64,000 bases of DNA. It comes from Siphonodentalium dalli (Eukaryota; Mollusca; Scaphopoda; Gadilida; Siphonodentaliidae). This document shows, one piece after another, positions 13,301-25,300 of the stretch. The notes beneath the pieces are model-generated. The model saw only the letters and a program-made list of their open reading frames with translations. It did not search any database and had not been told where the DNA came from. Within the stretch, counting starts at the first letter, position 1. Every line of letters begins with the position of its first letter. The DNA is taken from assembly GCA_032622095.1 (NCBI GenBank), contig CP136061.1:35471797-35535796 (forward strand). The letters are read 5' to 3'. The position numbers and the translations under genes were made by a program.

Positions 13301-16300
13301 CTGGTTAGTATCGTAAACATAGCATCTAACCTGGATACCTGGGCAGTATCATAAACATAGCATCTAACGTCGGTACCTGGACAGTATCGTAAACATAGCA
13401 TCTAACGTGGGTTCCTGGTCAGTATCGTAAACATAGCATTGTTCCCATTGGTTTGTATTATATATATATCTATAACTTGTTCGGTTTGACCTATTGACCA
13501 AATATTGAATGCACTTATTGTAAAATGTTCACTTAATACATAAACACATAACTTGTTTGCTGGGTTTCATGTTCTCATTGTTTTAGTTGTTTGGCCAGCA
13601 GAGAATGATTGCAAACCTTTTTAACCCTTCCATGACGGGAGCTGCGGTGAAATTTTGCAAAAACCCTGTGCCAATACATTCTCTTATATATGCGAGTCTC
13701 CCATAGGGAGTTGGAATTTTAGGAATCGGTTCAGACATTTGTGAATTATGGCCGTTAGAAGTTAGCAGGTATTCGAAATAGTGAACACTGAATAGTGAAC
13801 CTTGCAACATATTAAATCAATAGCGATGCATTTGTTAAAGTGTCATGGTCGTTTTTAATTTAGATTTTGTTTTATTTATATATTTTACTCGTTTTTAACG
13901 ACACAGCCCTGTGCTTAATTTATATACTTCAGATGAGGAGATCGGAGGAATCCTAGGGATGAAGGATTTTGTGCATCATGAAGAGTTTAAGAAGCTTAAT
14001 GTTGGATTTGCTCTGGATGAAGGTTTGTTTGAAGCAGAGATCTCTATTCCTCCAACCTGATTAGCAGGGAAACTGGGGGAATGTTGATTTTTAATTAACT
14101 CTTCCGATACAGATCTTGCATTACAAGACTATCCTTGTCTTGAGTATAGCATGTAAACTGAAAACAACAGTTCAAAATATGAGTTTATTGTAGTCTTTCA
14201 TTTTAAAATGGAAAGCATGTCATAAAATAATTAAAAATTATGTTCAAAAGTGCATGGCATTCCTTGAAGGTTAGCCAGGGTCCGCGCTGGCCCGAAATTG
14301 ACTTTTGCCAAATATTTTGCCAAATGAAAATAATTTTTGCCAAATGCTGTTAGAAGTTGCCAAATGCTATCAGTTTCTACAACATTGTGTCTTTTATTTT
14401 GATTATTTCGACAATCGCTGATTGAGCGACCTTTGATATCGATAGGAAAGCAGTTCATTATTAATAATTCTCGCCTCTATATTTGAGTTTATCATAGAAC
14501 AATAAAACATATTGCATAACATTGAAATTGCATAAGGGTTTCTTCATCAGAAAGGCACATCGAAACAAAGAGGATTAGCTATGTAAACACCACCACCAGA
14601 CATACTAACAAACCCTCCACCCCTTACTAATGATATCAGATTAACTGCATTTTGATAGAGGTGTTAACTTTTCATAACCTTATAAATCACCACCAATAAT
14701 ACCATTAATGAAAAAGTTTCCTGAAATGAGTGGTATTGGTTGACAACTATTATTAAACTTTCTTGAGTCAAAAGTGACTGCCAAAATTTTTGCCAAATGA
14801 AAATATTTTTTGCCAAATGTGAATTATTTTTGCCATTGGCAAATTTGGCAAGAGGTTAGCAGGTCTATAATCACATCATGGGAGTGAAATCAAATTTACT
14901 CAGCTGATATATAATTTTAGTCATATTACAATTTGCAATCCAGGCCTGAGTTTAGTGTACATAGTGGGCTAGCATCACTAAATTCACCCTCTGGGGGACC
15001 TCATTCTGCTTAGGCCGCATTTTCTCTGGAAAGTTTCTTTATTATCAAATTTCTTTTGAAACTTCTTCACATAGATTCTTCGATCTGAGTTTATGTCTCC
15101 CATAGCAGATGATGCCTAAGCAGAATGAGGTCACCAGAGGGTGAATTTAGTGATGCTAGCCCGCTATGCGTGATTTGGTCACTTAATTCACCCTCTGGGG
15201 ACCTCATTCTGCAAATGACAGGCACACTAAACTCAGGCTTGTTGCTATCATAGAACGTTGAATAAAGTGGCTCAAATTTACCCATATAGGCCCATAATCA
15301 AATCAATATCCTGTGATAAGAAAATATATATGAGAATATCATTCAGTGAAATAACGAACAATTACATCACATTATTACTCGCTTGTTCCTAGAATTACAG
15401 TGATGTACTGTATTTACAAATCTGTATGTCTCATGTGTTCCATATGCATCACGTTGACGTCACACGACTAAAATGATGTTTCTCTCAACCATAAAACCGG
15501 AACTATTAAATAAAAGCATCATCACACATGACAAAACAAACCCTGTAAGTGCCTAAATAAACCTTCACGAACATTATTACAGGTGGCGTGTTATAAACAC
15601 AGAACGGCACCTGTGTTAATGGGTTCTTGTGCCATTGCGGAAGAATAGAATTCAAGGCTGCACCACTCATTCTATCCTTTTTGCACTAGCACTCATGCCA
15701 TATCAACAAACCCATTAGTCCACTCATGTCAATCTGTATTGATGGCATAGAGAGATTTTGTTAAATGTTGAAACTCGGACCAATAATGCTGAAGGGTAAA
15801 CTCACTATTGACGATTCTTGCTATTAAGCTGAATTCTGTTCTCTGATTTTCTTCTATGTTCACAGGTCTAGCAAATCCAACAGATAGTTTCACAGTTTTC
15901 TATGGAGAGCGGTCAGTCTGGTGTGAGTAACATTTTTTTCATTTATGTGTCATTTGGGAGCAACTTTTCTTTACACATAATATTCTGAAATGATTTGCGT
16001 TGTGAAAAGGCTGTTATTTTATGTTATCAACGCTCATATATGCATTCATGCTGTGGAACTTCAATGTAGGATGTTGGTTGGTTTAAATCATGTCATGTGA
16101 TATCAATTTTAGACCACAACTGTTTTCATATTGTACTGAAATAATTTGCAACTCTTGATTGAAACAAACAAAATATCATTGAAATTGGATTATTGGGACT
16201 GGGTTGACCAGTTGAGTGTAATTATTACGCGCGCCGCGTGTATACTGTCCTAGAGATTCTAGATAGCTATGGTTCGCTGGGTGTTTTATTTATAGATAAT

Positions 16301-19300
16301 GGGAATTTTTGGGAGGATTAAAAGTCGGAACTGCGAACCGGAGGCCGAGTCGGGTAAAAGGTGTAGTTGGGAATTTCAATTTCGTTTATTGTCCTTTACA
16401 TTATAATGTCAATAATGATGATTTTTGGTTTGTGATAAGCTATGTCAATTACAAATAAAAGAAATGAAAAAGATCATTTGTAAATCTTATATTTCAACTT
16501 TTATAGACATTTATCGTTCTGCAGCCCACTGGGGGTTTTGGTCGGAGTCTGCTGCCGATTCGTTAATTAGGTGCTGGTTGTTATTGTTATTTTAACAGAA
16601 TTCTGAGTTGGTCATTCGCGAAACCAATATATTTTATATTCTATAATTACAATCATGGGTATATAATATATGATCTTGGGCGCTTTACCATTTCTGACAT
16701 TGGTTTTCTTGTAATGAATGCTTGTTGATTTTGTTGCATTCCATGGAGTTTGGATGCAGATGCAAGTTGGTCTGACATTTTACAGTAATGCTCTAATTAA
16801 TCGACCTCTTAACCAAAGCAGAATTATGGGTAACTTTTCAGGATTTAGTCGGAAATATGGCTTGTTGCCATTCATCGGAAAGCTCTCCCCGAGAGCTTTC
16901 CGATGAATGGCAACAAGCCATATTTCCGACTAAATCCTGAAAAGTTACCCATAATTCTGCTTTGGTTAAGAGGTCGATTAATTAGAGCATTACTGTATGT
17001 GGGGTCGAACGTTTTAGCCATATATTGCATGGGACACAGCAAAAACAACATCCATTTCTTAAAACAAATAATGTAACTAGTATTCAGAAAGAGTTACCCT
17101 ACCTTTAAATGTTACACACAATATATAGGATGATTTTCATTGGTAGATATTCCTATTATAGTTTATACTCAATTAATACTGTTTGCTTCCAGGGTTCACT
17201 GTGACATGTCCAGGTAGTCCAGGGCATGGGTCAAGGTTCATCAAGGAAACAGCGGGAGAGAAAATGGTATCTATACTATTAACTTTCATGGTTCAGAAAA
17301 TTCACTAAATATGGCCTTTTTATAGTTGTTTTAATGACTTGGACTGACCAATTCGGACTGACCTAGAGCAATAGCATGTTACTCACATGTATTTATAAAT
17401 GGTTTGTTTCTGATGATCAGAAAAAATTTGCTAGATAAAACAATATTTTACCAAATTGAAGTCATATGGCAGTGCAAACCCTACATATAATATATGTGAC
17501 CCACCATATCAAATCCAGTCGTACGTCGGGATTTTTTTACCCTGTGCCAATGCATTCTCTTATATATGCGAGTCGACCATAGGTCGCCTCGCATATATAA
17601 GAGAATGCATTGGCCTAACAGTTTTTTATCATTTTTTTTAAATAAATGTTTCTGACAATTTGTAGGACATAAAATAAAAAACATCCATTACCCTGCAGGG
17701 AGCCCCACACATATATAGAAGCATATAGAAGAGTGTCGTCTGCTCATGTTTGTCTGGGGCTCTGTATGGGTGAAATTATAAAATTGTTAAAGAATACAAG
17801 AACAAATTATTAAAATTGTAAAAAATTGTTAGGCCAATGCATTCTCTTATATATGCGAGGCGACCTATGGTCGACTCGCATATATAAGAGAATGCATTGG
17901 CACAGGGTAAAAACATCCCGACTTACGACTGGATTTGATATGGCGGGTCACATATGTGCCACACGTTTTTTCCAAAAATATTAAATTCCTTACATTTAAG
18001 AATGAAATTCAGATAGGATATCCACTTGCTTGCCAAGAAGCTATCAGCATCATCTCTTATTGATATATAAAAGAGTAGGATCTGTCTGTTTGTCTGTCTG
18101 CAAATTTTCTCCCAGACCTCTGGAATGGAGGCTGTTTCAGCTAGTTGCCAATAACTTAGAACATTGTGAACTAAGTACTAAGAATCACAATATCATAATT
18201 ATTTCGGTTTTCTGTTTTTTTTTTCAGAAAAGATTTATCAATAAAGCCTTTGAATTCAGAGATGAGCAGGAGAAAAAGTAAGTGAAATATATCCTTTCCC
18301 CATGAGAAACCAGTACAATCTTTCTGCCATTTTGTAAATGACTTCACGCGAGAAATTCCCATCCAGGTTGTTATCTGACTTCAGTAAGTCTGAATTGAAT
18401 GCAATGAAATTGCCCAAAATACAGGTCAAGTTCGAATTTGGGTTCCGCCTGCCAATTTTCAACTGAGTTATGGCCCATCATTGAAATTACCATGGACGTA
18501 TTTTGCCATGCCCTAGCAATGCTCTTGTTAGAACATGCTTATGATTCTAACCTTTTTCTTTCAGATTAAATGACAACCCAGATTTCAGACTGGGTCATGT
18601 GACTACCATCAACATGACGTCCCTTGGTGTGAGTTAATTAATTCTTCTGAAATGAGTTAGAGCTGTCATCAGAATTCCCGCGGAATAGCCTTTAATCTAA
18701 TAAACACTCTGCAGCACTAGAAAATCAATTAAATTTTCATTTGTAAGATTATTCTTTATGTGACTTTCAATTTTGGCTGTATTTGTCATAGTAGAGGCCA
18801 AATGTGTATGTATGCTGACATATGGTAATCAGAATATACATCATCGTTCACTGTTCACTGGGCTGGATGCCTGAAAATAAATGTTTTCACAGTGGTGCAT
18901 GACGCCAGTTCTGATCACCTGGAAAGTGCAGAAATAATATTGATTTCAAAATGTTATATGGTAGCTGATATAGAAAATTACATTAATTAACTGACAACAT
19001 TTCTCTTTATTAGGGTGGTGTGCAGCCTAATGTTGTGCCAGCAGAGCTAACAGCAGGTAACCAGTCAATAACTCTCAATATCAATTATAATTGGCAAATA
19101 TTAAAGTCAAACTTAAAGACTCAAATTGTCATGTCGTTCCCGTTACAAAATCAATTTGGGTTTTTAATTAGATTTCCAATTTTGGGGTAAAAAAAAGTTT
19201 GGCCAAATGAAATTTGTTTTGGCCATTTTCGAAAAATTTGGCCTATGACAGTGTAAACCCAGCAACTGCACCCCTACATTTCCACACCCCCCTTTTAGGT

Positions 19301-22300
19301 TGGAAATTTCCAACATGACATAGATACACTCCAGACATTGTTTCAGAATTTAATCAAATCAAACATGACAACTCAAACACAAGCTTATTAGGGCAAATAG
19401 CATTACTATGCCTACTTGCAACTGAAACAACTTTCAAACAAGTCAATAGTTATTATGAGTCTGATCTACTCTAAACAGTAAATACAAGATCGACTATTTA
19501 TTGGTAAGTTAATGGTAACGCAGGTTCTTTCTCAAAAAAATTAAAGATTCAACATTTTCTGAGTTCAGCATTGAGCGCTGAGCATTTATAATATCGCCAG
19601 CATGTTGAACGGATGTTGAAACTCAAGAGTTCAAGGACGATGACCACAAAATCGGGTAATCAAGACTTGCACAAAGAAAGTCCGTAAGTGTCTAAGTGAT
19701 CGTGCTTAAAATCACTTGTTAATAAATCACAAAACACGGAGCTGCCAATGTAAGAGGAGTAACTCTAAATACAATGTACTAGATTCAGACCACTGGACTC
19801 GTAACTATACGAATTGAGTTCGAGTGACACGCGATTACGCGGTCAAAATGAAGGGTACCGCGGAAAGTACCGGTATATTTAGAAGGCAGTATTGCGTCAG
19901 CTGCGAGCGCACGTGACATGTGCTTCCGAAAACGAAACGGGAAGTTATATATCAATTGTGCCATGTGGCGTAAATATGCACCGGCTCTAATCAAACACGC
20001 GATGCACGTGCAGCACGGACACATTATAGTACATTTCATCACTTTCGCGGGAAGCTATATATGCACATGCGAAGTCTTGTTTTAACTTTGTTTTAGGACT
20101 GAAACTCTTGATATATCTTAATAGCCGATCAAGTGACTATGCTTTTCGAAGCTTTCGTACAGTAATCATTTATTATGAATTATACGTGTATCGCAATACG
20201 ACGATATTTAAGGATTTGTATCGGTGCATGCATTGTGTGTTACCGTATCGCGATACACCGGTGCATCGGTGTATCTTCCCACCCCTATAATATGATAAAT
20301 ATGTTTTAAACATGTCAGAAAGGGATGAACATTAAACAGTGAAGATGGGGGTGTTTATTTTTTTAAATACCGAATTGTATCATCTTTTATTATGATCTTA
20401 TCGCATTGGATTCATTTTGCGTTGGCATTTTGTCCCGTTGTTTACCGGTGATCGCAGTTCCTTCCTCAAATATTCAACGTTATTGGGACATTATTGACTC
20501 TAATTACGGTTACTTTGAAAGTATATACTCAAATTGTATGTATTTCAGTATAATTTCACTAAAAAACCGAAAACCAAACCGAAACCGAGGTTTTTTCTCC
20601 CAAAAAAAACGAAACCGAAAGTAAAAAATCAAAACCGCCCATCTCTAATACATTCTCTTAATTTCTTGTCTTGTAGGGTTTGATATGAGAGTGACACCGG
20701 CCGATTTGAAGAGAATGGATGCACAACTAGAGGGCTGGTGTAAGGCAGCTGGGGAAGGAGTCTCTCTAACATTTCGGCAGGTTCGAATCTTTATTGATAT
20801 AACCATGTGGGAACTTGAAGTTGATAGGTTTTGCATGTCCCGTATCTTGTTTGTGACAAAAATTGCATTTGTTTTTTTTTATTTTCTGACTTCATTGTAT
20901 GTGATAATTAAGCATACGAATCATAGTACAGTGAAACCTGCTTTGGGCAACCACTTCCAAGAGCGACCACCTGGCTTTAACGACCGGATTGGCTTTGTAC
21001 GGACTGGTTTTACTATATAAATGACCTGCCGTGAGCGACCACCTGTCAAACGCGACCAGCGGTCGGTGATTTGTGTCAAAAATGACCAAATTTACCCGTT
21101 ATGAACGACCATCACCAGACATGAAAAATAAGTCTTTAACTAGTGCTTTTCCAACGTGAGCCCCAGATGCTTCAGCAGGATGATTTCACAGACTTTGGGG
21201 ATTCCCCACCGGGACATGTGACTAAGCGGAATTCCCAGTAGGAGGGATATATCATTGGTTAATTTTAATCCAAAAGTAGTATTTGGGAACGTGGATTATA
21301 AAACTTCATCACTCTTCTTTTTTTTTTACGTGAATGTTGACGATGTGATTGACCAAACTAATGTATGATGAAATACATACAAGATCCTATATTCCATAGT
21401 AGCATAAAATTGAGACTGCTTGGCTGTACTGTTGTTTTAGCGATAGGCCTATCATTATAATCCAGTCGCTGCCTCATTGTGACGAAGCATGAAAATGCTT
21501 AGGGCAAAGTTTTAAACTTACTCAACGTGGGGATTTAATGTCTGCACCCCAAGCGTACAGCATAAAGGAACCTTTGTTTAATAAATACAGGAGTTCGCGT
21601 CCTCCCGCTATGAAAGAACCATCAACACGCTGACAATTAATGCATGCTTTCCAAGTTTTTTAATGCTCATTCCCGGGCTTCATATTAAATTAAAATCATT
21701 CCATGTGACATCATCCAGTACTAGTAGAAGTTTGCAGACACTACGCAATGAACTATGTCGCAACAATAAAACATCAAAGAGATATTCCGTAGTCGCGAAA
21801 TGGAGGTCAATCATGCACGTGGCCAGAATCATTACAGGTCAGGTCAAGGACACCCACTGTTTATGAATTTTCTGCTGTTGGCAGTTTTATTCGAAGATAC
21901 TGATACATTCAAAATAATATAATATGTGAGACAGGAATGAAACTAATAAAGACACGCAGTGACGACTGATGTACGTTTATTCCCTTTTTATCAAGTTATC
22001 ATGTTGGGAGTTGATTTGCGCTCCGGCAATCTGTCTTGTTCTTCCTTCTGTCACGACTCACGTGCCCGGTGTGTTCTCTGATAGGCTGTTCTACTGCATT
22101 ATTTAACATGCATTTACCTGTAGGCCTATAAATCTCTTTTGTTTTTGTTTTTAACTAATTTTAATTTAAAGTATACTTTATTAAAAAAAGATTAAACATA
22201 TAATCACAATCATTTTCAATCAGTTTGTGTATAAAAAATAATTAACTTTCTCAGACATCTAACACTGATGATAGATGTCAGTTCAGTCGAAATTGGAACA

Positions 22301-25300
22301 GACCTGTCGTCGGTGACCACCTGTCATGAATGACCATTTTGTGTTGGCAAAATGGGTGGTCTCTCATAACAGGTTTCACTGTAGTGAGAATATTCCTGAC
22401 AAATTTAAGAAATGTTTTGGTTACGCTCACAAAAATACTGTCAGACATAACGACAGGCTCAAATACAAATGACAGTACATTGGGCTGTTTAGTATCTGAC
22501 AATATCCGATGTCAGATGGTTAATTCCAGGTATACATACCAGTGCGTACAATGATTAAAATAAGTCAGATTTACCAATTTCAGGTAGCTAGACTTACCTC
22601 AAGTTCCGTTCTGATTATAACTAAATGGCCAAATATGGGTTATTTTCATCTTCGTACTTGATAAAGTCAGTTCCAGATGTTACCGCACCCTAAAATTGAC
22701 ATATATGGCCAAAATACCTGACTTAGTGATTATTTGTTGTAGGGGCTCTTGCCTGCAAGCGTTCACTCATAAACAGTCATTCTCTCACACAAAGAATGAG
22801 GTGGTGTTTATTATAATCTCAATCAAAGCCAACTTTTATTAATTATATTTTACAAGAATGCCTGAATTTATATTTAATTATGTTTGCAGAAAGGATTCAA
22901 TGATCACTTGACGTCAACAGACAAAACAGACAAATGGTGGAGTGCACTTAGCACTACATGTGATTCACTGTGAGTAGCTTATCTTATTCAACAAATGATG
23001 AAGTTTATCTATCTTATTGTAAACAACCCTGTTAATTAGCAGAAATTTGCCTTGGATAAAAAATTTCCTAGGCCAGAAAAATGTCCTTGTCTAAAAGCCT
23101 TGGATCTGCATAGTTGCATGCTCTACACATACCAGCAAGCCTTGAAATAGTGTGTCTGTCATTTGCAGAATGAGGTCCCCAGAGGGTGAATTTAGTGATG
23201 CTACCCCGTATAGCGGGCTAGCATCACTAAATTCACCCTCTGGGTACCTCATTCTGCTTACACCTCAGCAGAATGAGGTTCCCAGGGGTGAATTTGGTGA
23301 TGCTAGCCCGCTATCTATGCGGGGTAGCATCACTAAATTCACCCTCTGGGGACCTCATTCTGCAAATGACAGACACACTATTTCAAGGCTTACATACCGG
23401 GCATAATCTCAGTTTATAATTGTAACTTGGTCCATTATCATGATAGACTTTGGTTAGAATTTTAATTGCGACACAAAGACAATGACTGCAGCAAGTTGTT
23501 TAAATTTTGCATAAAACATTTGCAGGCTCCAAAATTTGCCTTGGCTGAAATATAGCCGACTACAGTAATGCCCTAAGTAATCGACTTCTTAACCACAGCA
23601 GAATTATGGGTAACTTTTCAGGATTTAGTCCGATGAATGGCAACAAGCCATATTTCCGACTAAATCCTGAAATATGGCTTGTTGCCATTCATCGGAAAGC
23701 TCTCGGGGAGAGCTTTCCGATGAATGGCAACAAGCCATATTTCCGACTAAATCCGTGAAAAGTTACCCATAATTCTGCTGTGGTTATGGAGTCGATTACT
23801 TAGGGCATTACTGTAAATTTCTTTTTGCCCAGGCATTTGCCTCAGCTCAGCCGATAGCCGACACTAATTAACAAGGCTGTGTAAATACCTCTAATGGCAG
23901 GAGAACTAGAACCTCCGATGACATACACACCCCCGCAGATGGCATACACACCCCCGCAGATGGCATACACACCCCCGCAGATGACATACACACCCCCGCA
24001 GATGGCATACACACGCCCGCAGATGGCATACACACCCCCGCAGATGACATACACACCCCCGCAGATGGCATACACACCCCCGCAGATGACATACACACCC
24101 CCGCAGATGACATACACACCCCCGCAGATGACATACACACCCCCGCAGATGGCATACACACCCCCGCAGATGCATAGACTTTTGTTAGTAGTGTTATTCT
24201 AGAGAGGGGGGATTTGTTTTTAGTAGGACTTGTTAGTACTATTTCATATATACAGACATGGAGGAGCGTTTTACCGAGTTTGCGAACTTACTCGGTCTCA
24301 ATTAGACAGGACTGAAATGTTTATACTTATATATATTCTGTTAGGCATGTAACTCTAATAACATATCTATAACATACCAGAAGCTTTCATCCCGAAGGGA
24401 GAAATTTACACAGAAATTTTCAATTGACCTGTGTATAGTTGCCCACAGTAGGGTTCTTCAACTTGCACATATGTTTGTACATGGGACAGCCATTAACGTC
24501 CCACCTGATGGGACAATGTGATCAAACCACAGTATCATTCCTGTACACTACACCGGATGGGAGAGGATTGGGGGGGGGATAACCCCGGGATTTTCGAAGG
24601 CGCCGAATGGCCCCTTCCTTAACCCCTAACACCTCAGCCATTAGTCGAACATGCTAACTACTCAGCCATCACTGCTCCCTTGAAGTATGTTCTGTTGACA
24701 TTTAATGTCTCTGATTTGTTGTCAATGTAATCTGGTGTGAGAATTAATTCTGCACTTTTTATTACATTGCATTCCAAAAGGAAATCATTTGTGGGTTGAG
24801 ATTATCATGAACAACAAATACCTTGCATTGAGCTTGGGGTTTTATTTAATGCTTTCTATATTCACATTGATGAGTAGTTTTTCCTTAGGAAATATTCAGA
24901 TAATAAGTGAACGTTCAGACGACCATGATGCAATCGCAAGTTGAAAGTTTTCCGTCGTAGGTAGTAACCGGTTGTTGGACTGTGCATGCTCACAGCAAGA
25001 TCGTGAGTTAAAAATTAATGTTAAGCACTGTTTGATTTTAGATGCGAAATTGTGGCGTATCCTTGGTTACCACCAATTGTGATGGAATCACAGTTGTGTG
25101 TACGTAAAAAATGTAGATGGAAAGATCATAGGGTAGTCAATCATGTGGTTAACCATGGCTTAAAAACAGCCCATGATATCATCAGTCTGCTGTCTGCTCA
25201 TTTTCCTGAACACCCCTCCAAATGAATAATAGACCATTCCAATATATACGGCTATAACTGAGTGGGAGAATAGATTTACTATTGAAAGGGTTAAGAGTGG

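Noticed and set aside
23920-24170. CRISPR-like array
   Set aside because: Regular 21-bp units without unique spacers, in an intron-containing animal genome.
23842-24202. Open frames of about 100 codons in four frames (MTYTPPQ / MPSAGVC type)
   Set aside because: A 21-bp minisatellite keeps all frames open; no start context, splice signals or homology.
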